From assembly GCA_038093975.1 (NCBI GenBank), contig JBBPTG010000048.1, forward strand, positions 101,114-165,113: DNA of 64,000 bases, given 5' to 3'. The notes under the pieces are model-generated. The model was not told where the DNA came from. It did no database searches and worked only from the letters and a program-made list of their open reading frames with translations. Shown piece after piece: positions 11,340 to 25,200 of the stretch. This DNA comes from Chalciporus piperatus. Taxonomy: Eukaryota > Basidiomycota > Agaricomycetes > Boletales > Boletaceae. The position numbers were made by a program, and so were the translations under genes. Position 1 is the stretch's first letter. Each line of letters begins with the position of its first letter.

Positions 11340-12043
11340 CTTGGAAGCCCCTCGAAGACGGTAGGAGGAGCAGTGAAAGTGATGAGGAGCGTTGAGTGTG
11401 TCAGTCCTGAACTAGCCTAGACAGGGCTCATAGTACTTGGCTCCCCAGAAACGCATGTCATCGCATGCATGCCCCACTGCTGATCGGCATTTGCCGCAAC
11501 CTTGATTACGCCTCGCGTTGTTCACTTCATTCTCTCAAGTTCCAGCCTAGACTGCTCAGTGTTAACTTGATATGTTCTCGACCGTGACGATCAGGATCGC
11601 ATTGGGCGTTACTTGAAGGATTCCTCGATAACGATCCTCATCTCGCGACTCCGAGTCTCTCATCTTAGACTTGTTTACAACTGCCGTGGGGTTGACGTGC
11701 CTTCAACCCTCCCGTGGCCAGTAACATCAAGCCATGTCAACTGGTTGGTTCCTTTCAAATTCGGTGATAAAGACGTCGCAAATCAGCACTCCCAGGGCCC
11801 AGGCCCACATGGCTCAACGTTTGGCTACAGCATAAGTAGCCAATGGCCAGCTTCGAATTCAGCTACGAGTTTGCTACGAGTCGCAGGAACCGCGATGACC
11901 GCATGCATACCTGATCAAGTTCGGTTCCAAGTTGCCACGCTGGCAAGCAAATCGCATGCATACTCGGTTCCGGACCTTTGCCGACCCACGCACATAAAAA
12001 CAGTTTCTGTGTCCAACTTCAAAGCCTTTTCCCCCAAGTGATC
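11340..12043. promoter_or_regulatory. Intergenic region upstream of glucoamylase
   Basis: About 700 bp between divergent genes, no coding region supported. A TATA-like CATAAAAA lies at about 11991-11998, some 45 bp before the glucoamylase ATG. A CCAAT box occurs near 11840. GTGGGG/CCCCAC, matching the fungal carbon-repressor consensus SYGGRG, occurs near 11469 and 11684. Such short motifs are common by chance, so regulation by carbon catabolite repression is only suggested. Confidence 0.4.
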
Positions 12044-14058
<2,015 letters not shown>

Positions 14059-14356
14059 TAAGGGACCAACGAGATTGTCAGATGAAAAACCTTTCATTTT
14101 AACTTACCTTGGACGCGAGATCCCCAGGTTTTCGATAATTACTTGTGTAGGGAGTAAGTAGGGAGGGTTTTATAGTTTTATGATACCGTTGTTCAAGCCA
14201 TCCAATCCCGGTTCTGCAAGGAACGACGACACTGATCCAGGATATCAACTAGATTTCAAAACGACGGAATAATTACATCAGAGAATGGAAGAACATTATG
14301 GAAAATGGAAGAATGGTCATGATGCATAATGAATCCTACACGACGCTGCCTAGTCA

Positions 14357-15474
14357 CTAGTGAGCCTCAGAGTCAAACACTGTTTGATGGTCTCCTGGAG
14401 GCATATGGTCACCAATGGTACCAGGGTAATAAGAGGCATCTGGGACGCCCGTCTCGTCTAGCCCCTCTGCAGCTTCGATGATCTCATAAAGCCTAGAAGC
14501 AACTTCCGGTGGGGGAACGCGTCCTCCTAGGATATCGCGAGCGGGAACGGCAGAGCCGTAGAAATCGCGGTTTGCATCCTTGCGCTCGATCAGGACGGTG
14601 CCCTCGAGCGAGACACCAGCAAAGAGACCTAGGCAGACGTCGTAAGCCAATGACCCAATTGAAAATGCATTCTCAAAAAAAGGGGGGGGGGATAAAACAC
14701 TGACCCTTGCTTTTCGAATACGAAAACATGCTCGCAGGATGTGCCAAACTGGCTTGTACGCTGCCGCCCGTACCGATCGGACCCGCAGCAGCGCTAACAT
14801 TGCCCCCGATGGTGACGTTGCCACCGATGGAGAAAGCGCGGACGGCGTCTTCGGAATTGAGGACGATGACGAAGTCGGTGATGTCTGCGCCTATTTGGAG
14901 ACCCCAACCGAGACCGCCTGTTGCGATACAGGAGGGGGCGGACCAAGAGCCGTCGGGGAGGCGGGCGATCACGATTCCTGAACCGGCTTTCCCGGAGAAC
15001 ATGAAACCGGCTTTGATGACTTGGAAGACGGCGAGACCTATGTTGTGGCGGGGGTGAGGAAAGTTGGGGTGAGCGATGACGGGACGATGAACAAGGGAAT
15101 GATGTTACCCCGTGCATGTTGGAGGACTGCCTTTGGGACGGAGTTGAGTGCAGACTCGGGGTGGTCAGGGTCAGCTGTTGTCGTCACGTCGTTATTATGG
15201 AGTCGAGGGTGAGCGCCCAACCAGACAGGAGAGTGAACAATGCACAGAAAGAGAGGGGTGATTGAGTCGGATCATGAGAATGTGTCAAGGACGACTACCG
15301 ACCTAGGAAACTCTCCAGAATCTTTGCAGCTTTCTCGGCTTCGCCTGGAAGAGTGAACCCTTGGACAAAATCCCTGGACCCGGAAGCGACCCGAGAAGAG
15401 CCCTCTCTGACAAAAGCTGTGGCTTGTACACCCGCTTTCTGAGCACCACGCCTGAACTTGTCAAGCATATCCAT
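14357..15474 (-). CDS. SYLF-domain (Ysc84/DUF500-type) lipid-binding protein
   Basis: Start ATG 15474 (MDMLDKFRRGAQKAG); stop at 14357. The N-terminal helix leads into the SYLF domain: NSVPKAVLQHARGLAVFQ, GFMFSGKAGSGIVIARL, DGSWSAPSCI, and SIGGNVTIGGNVSAAAGPIG, then LFAGVSLEGTVLIERKDAN. Yeast Ysc84/Lsb3 and animal SH3YL1 use this domain to bind phosphoinositides and work with actin at endocytic sites. Those proteins also carry an SH3 domain; none is visible here, so this is the SYLF-only form common in fungi. At least three introns; one carries a C10T7 run (A7G10 on the plus strand, 14675-14691) next to its donor. The C terminus (YYPGTIGDHMPPG) looks disordered. Confidence 0.85.
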
Positions 15475-15653
15475 CGTGTCGGAGAGAAGAGACTAGGGGA
15501 TGGATGGAGTAGACCTGAGCCAGCAACTCCATTACATAATACCATCATGTTGCGCAGTCTACCGTCAGAGACACATTACGAAAAGTGCATACGATACAGG
15601 GTAACAACAAAGTCCAAGCCAGCTCCAATTCAAGCACGGAACAAGGAGCAAGG

Positions 15654-16831
15654 TTATGACAAACCTCGCGACATCTGGTCATTTTGCTTCTGAGCGCGCG
15701 CTCGTTCCCGGGTCCATACCTTGCGTTGATACTCGAGTAATATGGGGACGAGATCGAAAAGTCCAAAATCTGGCCAGTACGTGTCAACCATATGCAGTTG
15801 AGTGTGTTCATTGCACTACAGATGGGCTTGGTAAGCGGATTCAACAGCAAGTACACGTCGTAGGCAGCTACTGTCTCTATACAAGCAGTCGACGTACCTG
15901 CCAGGTCAAGAACCCACTCAGCCGATTGACTCCACTCGTTCGAATGAAGACGTCAAGTGGAGGGCTGCCTACTAGGGAGGTCGAGAGGCGGGAATCAATG
16001 GCATCTTCGGTAATTGTGCTGCATGAGGCCCATAAACATGATCAACAATCAGAGCCTGCGCGGGATCTGGGTGCATGTAGTAGTACTCACCTGCCCTCTA
16101 GATCCCCAGCGTCAATGGCTTCTCGAACAACACTCTCGACGGCTGTGGTGATCTCGTATGATGATGCGTATGGTGCACAGACATTGAGAATCGCACTGTA
16201 ACGAAAGTCTATGAACTGTCTCAACACAAAATGAAGATGCAGACGTGGTATTGTGTCGGGTCATATTCTCTGCTTTCTCTACAGCCATTTGTACGTTTGG
16301 AGGTAGAAGGTCGCGTTTTCCCAACACATTCAAGCGGACGCCATGTTTATCGAGGATTTCGCTGCCGCGAAGGATGAACGACGCCGAGGGACAAATTATG
16401 AGATACGAACGTACCCGCGGTTCGCAATCTCGACGAGCTTGTCTTGAGCGAGATTCATGAGAGCGTCTACCTCCTCTTTGGGTCGATTGAAGTTCTCGAT
16501 TGCGAAAGCGTACACTGTGACACACTGTATTCGGAGGCGTAGACAAAGTTCCAGGACCTGCGCACACATGGGCGGTGAGGAGCAAGTCTGAATCCGTGAC
16601 GTGTGTACGCACCTCGAGCAGATTCTTGAACCCATCTCCGTGGCCTTCTCTACCCTGCCTTCCCTGCTTCCTCGCGTACCGCCTGTTACCGTCCATCTCG
16701 AACGCGACATGCCTCGGCATTGGACCAGTGGCGAGGATGTCGAGGAAGAGATATATGAGACATGTCTTGATGTACACGAATGGGTACTGGAGGAGCGCAA
16801 GGAGACTGGTTGGGAGTTGGAGGAAAGACAT
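15654..16831 (-). CDS. Dehydrodolichyl diphosphate synthase (cis-prenyltransferase)
   Basis: The enzyme elongates farnesyl diphosphate with isopentenyl units in cis configuration to make the dolichol precursor for protein glycosylation at the ER. Seen: N-terminal hydrophobic segment ([21 protein letters not shown]), then [17 protein letters not shown] carrying the catalytic Asp and phosphate-binding region, [35 protein letters not shown], and the C-terminal [15 protein letters not shown] that includes the conserved RxSGxxRxS motif. After a final intron the last exon reads [20 protein letters not shown]. Stop at 15654-15656. Family members often have DF(L/M)LWQ where this protein has GFLTWQ. 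The start ATG at 16831 is only 90 bp from the divergent phosphodiesterase start. Confidence 0.9.
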
Positions 16832-16921
16832 GTCAATGGAAATTCAGCACAGCCACATTTTACAGACCCCACCGTTACTTCCATTTTTGGGTGACACTCG
16901 TGGGGTTGAACTTGTGCTGCG
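16832..16921. promoter_or_regulatory. 90-bp bidirectional promoter with shared 17-nt motif
   Basis: This is all the DNA between the two divergent start codons. It contains CTTCCATTTTTGGGTGA at 16878-16894, which matches 16 of 17 bases of a sequence in the midasin/RanGAP divergent promoter at 35676-35692. No TATA box is evident. Confidence 0.5.
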
Positions 16922-19148
16922 ATGACGACGATGAGCGACCCAAGAGACGACGAAGAACGTCGCGCTCTTCTGCCGGCGCAGGAACATACTCAGTCCAATC
17001 AGTCCAATCAGTACACTCCGGACTTCTTCACCCGCCGCAACAGCAGCTTGTTGCTCCTCGCCGCACTCGTCTTCGGCGGAACTTTCTACTGGGCCGCACT
17101 GTCAGAGCAGACACCGACGCGACCGACGGAATTGCTCTCAAACGGAACCCATGGATTCAAGCGAACCGTCATTCTCGTCTCCATCGACGGGCTCAGGCAA
17201 GTCACGTTCTCTTGTGTTTCGCTCACACACCACTCATTCGAATCACAGTGCAAGTTACCTCGATCGCGGTCTGACCCCCCACCTGTTGGATATCAGTCAA
17301 CAAGGGTTAAGAGCAAAGCATATGAAACCCATCTTTCCAGTAAGTTCAGCCTATCCTCCATTCTTCCCTGCTAATTTCTGATCAGACATTGACTTTCCCG
17401 TGAGTGTCATATTCACGACTGCATTGGCTCATACGACTGACAAATCGATCGCAATGTGTAGCAACCACTGGGCCCTAATGTATTCTTCCTCTACCCATCT
17501 TTTGTCTACCCGCTGAATGATATATATACAGGACTGGCCTATATGCTGAATCCCACGGCATAATCGCCAATGTGCGTCCCGTTTTTCCTTCGATCCGTAC
17601 TAAATGACTCATCTGCGATAGAATTTCTACGACCCCGCAACTGACACCGAATTCTGGTATAATCGTGCCGAGTCCATGTTGCAGCCGCGGTGGTGGTTCG
17701 GCGAGCCCGTGAGTTGCACTTACCTCGTCTAAATGTGTCGTTTTCAAACGAGAGAATGAAATAGATGTGGGAGACAGCGGAACGCGCGGGTCTCGTTACG
17801 GCGAACCTCATGTGGTACGCTTCTCACCTCAAATGCCTCTGCCGTGCTGCGCATTTTGTCTGACTTTATATGCAATAGGCCAGGGCCAGCCATCACGCGG
17901 TCGGGGGCTTCCCCAACTTACTTTGTTCCTTGGCGTGATAAGGTTCCACTTCAAGAGAAACTGGATCAGATATTAGAGTGGATTGACACTGGCGACGTCC
18001 ATACGAGACCCGAGCTCATTATGGGTTGGTGGTTTACCCGCCGTCTACAGCGGAAATCAGAATGCTCATATGATCATAGCATACGAACCCTCGCTCGATC
18101 AAGCGGGGCATGCTACCGGTCCTGGGTCTGCACTGGTGAACGTAACTCTATTTCCCATCCTTTTTGCAACGCGATTGTTTCTGACCACTTTTCTGTGTCA
18201 TCTCGATCAGGAAACACTCGCGAAGATAGATGTTTTTGCCCGTGATCTTCATACCTCCCTGCTCTCACGTAATCTCTCTCAAATCGCAGACGTGATTTTC
18301 GTCAGTGACCACGGAATGGGCGATACCAGTGATGTAGAGTGGATTTACTTGGATGGAGAAGATATCCTCGGTGCGTTGTTTCTTCTTCTTTGGTATTCCA
18401 CCGTTTTCGGGGCTCGTTTGAAAACACATTCAATTGTAGAAAGACTAACGATAGATCCCGTATTGATACAGGTGATGCATGGGGCAATGTAACACACTAT
18501 GATGGATGGCCGTCTTTCGGGCTTCGCTTCGCTGATGGGACAGACGAACAAGTTATTCTGGAGAAGCTCATCCACGCGTCCAGGAAACCTCAGTTCGACA
18601 GCAAGTTCCAAGTATATACAGCAGATTCGTACATCGGTGGTGAGCATATTCGCCTGCTGCCTTCCGATCGGAGTAAGTGACACCCGGCTTCGCGTAGGAC
18701 CTCTCGAGGAAGCAGAACCCATGCTCCAGCGGTATCACTTTTCTACGAACGAACGAATCGCTCCTATATGGGTTGTACCAAAGCTCGGCTATGCCTTGAC
18801 GACCAAGCAGATGGGTGAGAATGGGATGAGCATCGGCGTAGGTTGCCTTCATTCTCGATCATGTTCAATCTTCATTTATTCTCGATACAGAATCACGGCT
18901 ACGACAACGACGAGCCTTCCATGCAAGCGATCTTTGTTGCTCACGGTCCCTTCTCGCATGGCGCCAAACTATCCTCAACCGATGGTCCATCCTCGGTTTG
19001 GCACTCCGTGACCGATGGCACCTACATCATGCCTGGATTCGCCAACGTTGAATTATACAACCTCATCGCGCGATTACTCCGTATCGAAGATCGGGCAGCG
19101 CCTACTAACGGGACCGCCGGATTTTGGGATCAATACGTTTCTCTGTGA
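16922..19148 (+). CDS. Type II membrane nucleotide pyrophosphatase/phosphodiesterase (NPP family)
   Basis: Alkaline-phosphatase-superfamily metalloenzyme that hydrolyses nucleotide pyrophosphate or phosphodiester bonds. The protein starts with a hydrophilic N tail ([18 protein letters not shown]), then one membrane anchor ([20 protein letters not shown]), then the lumenal or extracellular domain. Visible metal and active-site blocks: [10 protein letters not shown] (metal Asp); [20 protein letters not shown], where Thr is the nucleophile (the codons are joined across an intron); [15 protein letters not shown] (Asp/His ligands); [12 protein letters not shown] (Asp-His ligands); and [19 protein letters not shown] (His ligand). 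The C terminus reads GFWDQYVSL. Around ten short introns interrupt the gene. It probably sits in vacuole or plasma membrane, as yeast Npp1/Npp2 do. Exon borders were set by eye. Confidence 0.88.
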
Positions 19149-19267
19149 TGCATGGCGGCAGAGGAAGGAGTAATTATATCAGTCCTAGTAGAGACAGTTG
19201 AATAAATCTAATATTTCATGCTAATGCTACTTTTAACAAGACTCTCAAGTACATATTTCTTCGTCTT

Positions 19268-22200
19268 CTACTCTTCGTTCACCCTCTCGAAGAATTCTCT
19301 AAGTGTATCTGCCAACACCCTGGGCAATGCCTCCACATCCCGAAGCACAACGTAGTACTCGAAGGGGAAGGAATCCAAGTAGCGTTCCATCGTGAGTTCC
19401 ATGAGGCCAGTAGTCGGCGAAGGTTTGTAGGAGACTTGAGAAAGAGTCAAGATGGAGGACTGCGTTTCGCCTGCGGACGAGCCAGGCGTGCCAGAGGTAG
19501 AGGCAGCGCTGTTGTTGAGCGCATCGATGACAATGAAAACAACCAAGACCCTCATCCCTCGCGCCTTCCTCAACGCCCTCCTCAGCCTCTCATGATCTTG
19601 ACAAATCCCATCCGAGATGATGATCTCCAGTTGCCAGAGCTCCTTCCCACTCGTCCCACTCGATTTCTCGCGCGCAGCTTCAAGCACGGAGAGAGAACCT
19701 TCGAGGAACGCGGCCACGTCGGTACGCGACTGCGAGAACGTGAATGCATCAAGAACACGCCCGCCTTCCGTGGGCGACGATCCCCAATCTTTCGCGCCAG
19801 TCGCGTCCGAACCGAATCCACGTACGAGCTCCCAACCTTGTCCGAACCTCGCTACGCCCACTTCGCCCACCTCGAGCTTCCCGAGCGCTTGAACGACGAG
19901 AACGACCGTTTGGTAGGCTAGGTGGACCGCACCGCCGTTGGAGGCGTTGCGCATGGATGCGGAGTCGTCGACGGCGAGGAGAACTTGGTACTCTCGCCCA
20001 CTGGGCTTCACCCTTCGCATCCATATTCTGTCTTTGGTGTACTCGCTGGCGACCCAGCTGACGACTCTCCTCATGTTGAGCCTCTTGCCGCTTCGGAAGT
20101 CACCCCGCAAGCGAGTGGCGAGGGTGGGTGCAAGGATTAGGCGAAGAGATTCGCAGAGAGCGAGGGAGAGGGAGGCTGTCAACGTCGTATAGAGCGACCA
20201 GAGATGTGAGGCGGAGGCAGGGGTGGGGTTGGATGCATAGTTCGCCAGGGCATGAAGCACGAGTTCTGAAGAGAGTTTGTCTGCGTCGGGCTGAGGTTCA
20301 GGCTCGACCTCCTCTTTTGCATTGGGCGAAGAAGAATTTGGGAGACCAGAAGGTTCTGCCCTCGTGGTTCCGCGATTTCGTTCTGTGTGCGCAATGGCAC
20401 CCTCGATATCAGGGGCAGGACGTTCGGCAGTTTTTTCGGCTTCTAACCGCTCCATCGCGACATCTTTCGCCTCTTTTAGCTCTGGTTTCTGGGCAGAAAC
20501 GTCGATGTCGTCGATGTCCATGGGGGCAGCATCCGGCGTATCGATGTCCTCCTCGACCAACTTGAGTTCGCGTAACTTCGCGACCTGCTCTTCACCTGCT
20601 GGTCCGAGTGCTTGCATCTCATCGCCTTCTGGTGCACCATCCTCGGGCGCGTATTCAACCTGCTCTGGGTCATCGTGGTTGGGAACTGGTAAAGGCTGAG
20701 GCTGGTCGGCTGGCCCGAAAATTTCATCGAAGCGTTGTTGAACTTCTTTCAGCGCGTCCCCAAGGTTTCGCAAAGGGTTGGGAGATGAGGCAGGAGGTGG
20801 CTGATGAGCATATCCGGGTCCGCTCTGAGTGCCTTCAGAAGTAGAGGCAGGTTCGACAGATTGGGGTGGATCAGACGCTGCACTGGATACCGGCTGGGGT
20901 TTATGTTCAGCAGAGTCACGAGATCTATAACGTCGACTAAGTGGTTACTCCAACAGTCTAAGCGATGAAGGACGTACTGTTGTTCCCGAGGCTCGGGTTC
21001 TCCGGAGGTCTCGGCGCCGTTGGAATTCATCTCGACTTGGGTATACGAAGAACCTTGTTGCCCATCGTGAGCACTCACTTGGGGTTGTGGTTCACTCTCC
21101 GTCCCAGCATCACCATCGCCAGCGGTGAGATCGGGTCGAGCGATAGCACCGGTGTTGTCTTCCTCTTCTTCGCTACCATCTTTATCTTCTTCCATGTCGT
21201 CCGAAGTAACATCCGCAGCTTTGGGTGGTTGTTGCTCGGTGCTCTGAGGCTCCTCGGACATTTGATCATGGTCGGAAGTGCGATCTTGTTCCTTCTCGTC
21301 TCCATCTTCCATTATCCCATCATCTGGGTCTTGTTCGCCATCATCGATATCTGCCATGTCTAGGTCGTCCTCACGATCCTCGCCCTTGTTCTGGTCCTCG
21401 TCAAGCTGCATATCGTCAGGAAGGTCGAGGGTATCAGCATCTGGAATATGCTGATCTGTCGGAGCACCGGATGCGTTGGGCGGCTCTATCTCCTCCTCGG
21501 GAGGATTATCCTCGCCTATGTCGAGGTCATCCCCTTCCTCTGCTTCGTCTTGTTGTCTCTCCTCAGCAGTTTCTTCTTCTCCTTTCTTCTTCTCCTTCTG
21601 TTCCCTCCCTTTCTTCCCCTCCTTCGCCACGATGTCCGATTCCTTTTGTTGATCCTCCTTCGACCTGTCATTCTGCAACTCGTCCTGATCCTCGCCCTCC
21701 CTGCCATCATCTCCAGCCTCGTCTCCCCAGAGCTTCTCATCCACCGCGTTTGGATCCGATCCGTCCAGCTTACCCAGTTGTTCATCTGGCTCTCCCTCAT
21801 CCTCATCCTCATTCTCGTCTTCCCCGTCTTCGTCAGTTTTTTCCGCCTCGTCCGGAATATCCTCCAGATCGCCTCCAAAGTCCTCGCTCATCTCGATCGT
21901 ATTTTCCTCGTCCTTCCCCTTCTCTCTCTGCATTGCATCGTCCGCGTTCTCTTCACCTCGAAGCCCTTCGAGCTGACTTTCGTCTTCGATTTCTTTGCTG
22001 ACGTTTTCGTTGCCGGTTCCTTCACCTAACCCAGTCCCTCCGAGCTCTGTCATCTGTCCCTTTTCGTCTCCAGTAGCATCGCCTTCCTCAGTTTCGGGGG
22101 GGATGCAAAAGCCGCGCGTTCCAAGGGTGTGTACGACGGAGCAGACGACATAATCCAACTTGAATAGCACGCTGGTCCATCTTGCCAGGCTTTCGAGTAG

Positions 22201-25200
22201 CTCGCCTGCGAAGGATAGGAAGGTCGATAAGAATGGTAACAGTCTCCTAAGCGCCTGCTGACGTGAGGCATGTGGGAGGGATGATAGGCATGCACCGACG
22301 CTATCGAGATGGTGTTCTAGACTAGGAAGGTCAAGGAGAGCCGTGAAACGCAGTGTTGTCCGAACGCCCAGTCGTATGTAATTGTCTTTCGGCTCGTCAG
22401 ATTCGGGGGTTGCATCGGGGAGACGATCAGGTTCCGAGCATCGGTGAAGCATCGATTGGACAGTGACGAGAAGGGAATCGATGATGTTATCGGGATTCCC
22501 AACAGTGCTGCCGTCGGACAGGGAATGAATTGGTTGGAATGAGAAGATGCCTTGCTCGCGAATCCACTGATGGGTAGGCTGGATGATGTATGTCAACTGA
22601 GGACAGGTCAGCGACATATTTTCGAGTTGCCCCGGCAAGTCTCTTAGATATTTCGCAGCATCCACGACGGCGTTGTAGTCCTCTAGAGATAGTCCCGACT
22701 GTCAATTCTATCCCTGACGACGAGTTGGCGAACGTACCACTGAGCAACACTGAAGGCATGATAGGTTGGCCCGCGTGGAAGACAGCAGACACACGATCTC
22801 GCCACGTACACGCTGAAGCTGCAAGAGTCTGGCAGCTCACCATCAGATCGGGTACGACACTGATGCTTTTTTCTATGTCGGCGAAAATGCGCATGCCAGT
22901 AACCAGTTCCTCCAGCGCGCGAGCGGCGGAACTCAGAGCATTGCTTAAGGTCTCGAGCTGAGCAAATGCGTCGATTCTGACCGTGTCTGAATGTTCAGCA
23001 AGAGCCCGAAGTCGGTCGACTTGGCGGCGGAGTGTCGCGTATCCGGGAAGGGCTTGAGCCAACCTGATCATGGCCATCAATGATGATGTGTAACCACCTA
23101 TATGACGTCGAAAACGTACCCTGATCTTCCGTCGAGTGCCAAAGAGTACCCCGATTCTACCACAGAGATACCTCGTGCAATCTCTCGCGTGCCCAAGTCT
23201 GAGTGGTGATTCGAAAGCACCTTCCGAAGCGCAGGAAGGCATCCACGCAACCGATCGAAGTAGTGCTCTGCCTTCTCTGCGGATGGTGTTACACCGTTGG
23301 CGGGCATCAAAGGCTGCTCCCGGATCCAGCACTCGTCCTTCAACTGATCAAGAACCTCGGGTTTGAGATTGTACGCCAAGCCACCACGCTTGAGCTCTTT
23401 GAGGAGGTCGCTCCAAGCCTTTCTTTTCCGAAGAAGCAGGTGTTTCTTATACTTCTCCCGTTTCTCTTTGGTCAGATCTGCAGGGATGACATGGTTCGCG
23501 AGGTCTTTGACGGTCAAGATGATGTCTGAGGAGAGCTGTTCCACTTCCTGGGAGGTGTGTTTGAGGAGGAAGTGACGGATTGCGTTGTTTAGGAAACCAT
23601 GGAATTTGTTGAGTGTCTGATGGAGATTCTCGAGGTGAACGGGTATTGGAGCCGAACCAGGAACCATATCCATGAGCCTGACGGAGGGGATGGGTGACGG
23701 TGCGAAAAAGACCGCTTGTTCAAATTGACGATGACCCTCACTGTCCCCAGCGAACACCGGTTTCATTGCGCCCACGACTGGCTGCCTTAAAACATCGCGG
23801 AACTTGCGGATGACCTTGTATAGTTGATGGTGCGTCTTTTGAGCGCTTTGCTTCAAAGCTTGAATGTTGACGTCCTTCCAGCTTGCCAGCTTGACAAACG
23901 CTTCAATTTCTTTCTCCAGCGCCCGTCTTTGGTCCCGTAACGACCCAGAGAGTTGGGGTATGAAGAGGCGGAAGTACTTCCAGGAGGAGTGAACAATACA
24001 GCCTGTCCTTCGCAGAGCTTCTTGGTGAACACCAGATTCCTCAGTGACGATGGAATGGATGAAAACTTCGAAGCTCCGGAGAAGGTCCAGGTGAACTTGG
24101 AACTGGCCGAGAGAGCTAGATTGCACGAAGTCGTCCAATAGCGACGGAAGTTGTTTGAGGTATCCATCTAGGCCGCCCGGGGCACCATTTTGCACTTCCT
24201 CCGCGGCGCTTAGCGGTCCACGTATCAGGACCTCGTATAAGCGGAACCAGAACACCGCAGCCCCATCGATGAATAGTTGGTTCTGGGATTCCAGTAGGCC
24301 TCTCCAACACGATAATTCTAACCTTCTCCACTCGACGATGAGGGTAGTCAACTCGTGTTGCTGTGCCTTGAGATTATTGTCACGATTTGCGTACATTTCC
24401 CAGTCTTCCGTCTGCATCAACAGTTGCTCTAACGCGGAAAGGAATTTGGCCACAGGGCTGGCGAAATCAAACGCCAATATGGCGTCGCAGCGACTGAGGA
24501 GATTTTGAAGAACCATTTGCTCTGGCCAGTCTTGGAGGATAGTGAGAAGTCGGGAACGCAGGGACTGGATAACAGTCGATATTTTCTTCGCTTCTTGGAT
24601 ATTTGCATCCGCGTAGAAGTTGAAAGACTTTGAAAAGGAGTCAGAGGTACCACGGACATCTGTGAGGTGTGTATGCAGAAGGGAAAGCTGCAGATGTAGC
24701 GAATCTTTGTCAAGGGAGTCGGGCAATGACGGCGCATCGGTGCCGATAAAGGATCGTAGAATGGTCTGTCGCAGCGCACCGAATGCAGGGAAAGAAGTCC
24801 CCATTGCGGCACCATCCACAGCGTCGCCCGTGAGTTTGAAGTGGAGTCCAAGGAGTTGCCGTTGCCTATCTTGGGTGAGATGATGGGTCATCTTTTCCAT
24901 GGTACTCCCGGACGCTGGTTCGGGAGGATGAAGGGCATCCTCGAAACTCGGAAATAGCTCCAAAAACTCGTTCTCCTCGGCTTCGACCTCCGTTGAAGCA
25001 CCATACGCTGTCGTGTTCCTGCGGTATAAAGAGCTGAGATTTTGCTCTATTTGTTCATCGTGGGCTCGATCTATCGACCACAGACGGTAAACTTGCTCGT
25101 AGGCTGCTCTCAGATGAATCGATGCCGATGGCTGTTGGTTACAGTGTGCCCCTGCGGCGATACTCAATATGGCAACGTCAGCAGCGGGAAGACTCGCGCT

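Noticed and set aside
14675..14691. A7G10 homopolymer that might mark a sequencing problem or frameshift
   Set aside because: It lies inside a canonical intron of the SYLF gene, where it forms a pyrimidine tract on the coding strand; the frame is unaffected.
21225..22029. Long plus-strand frames (up to 258 codons), Pro/Leu/Ser-rich
   Set aside because: They are the mirror of midasin's acidic low-complexity region, where GA-rich codons leave the opposite strand free of stops.
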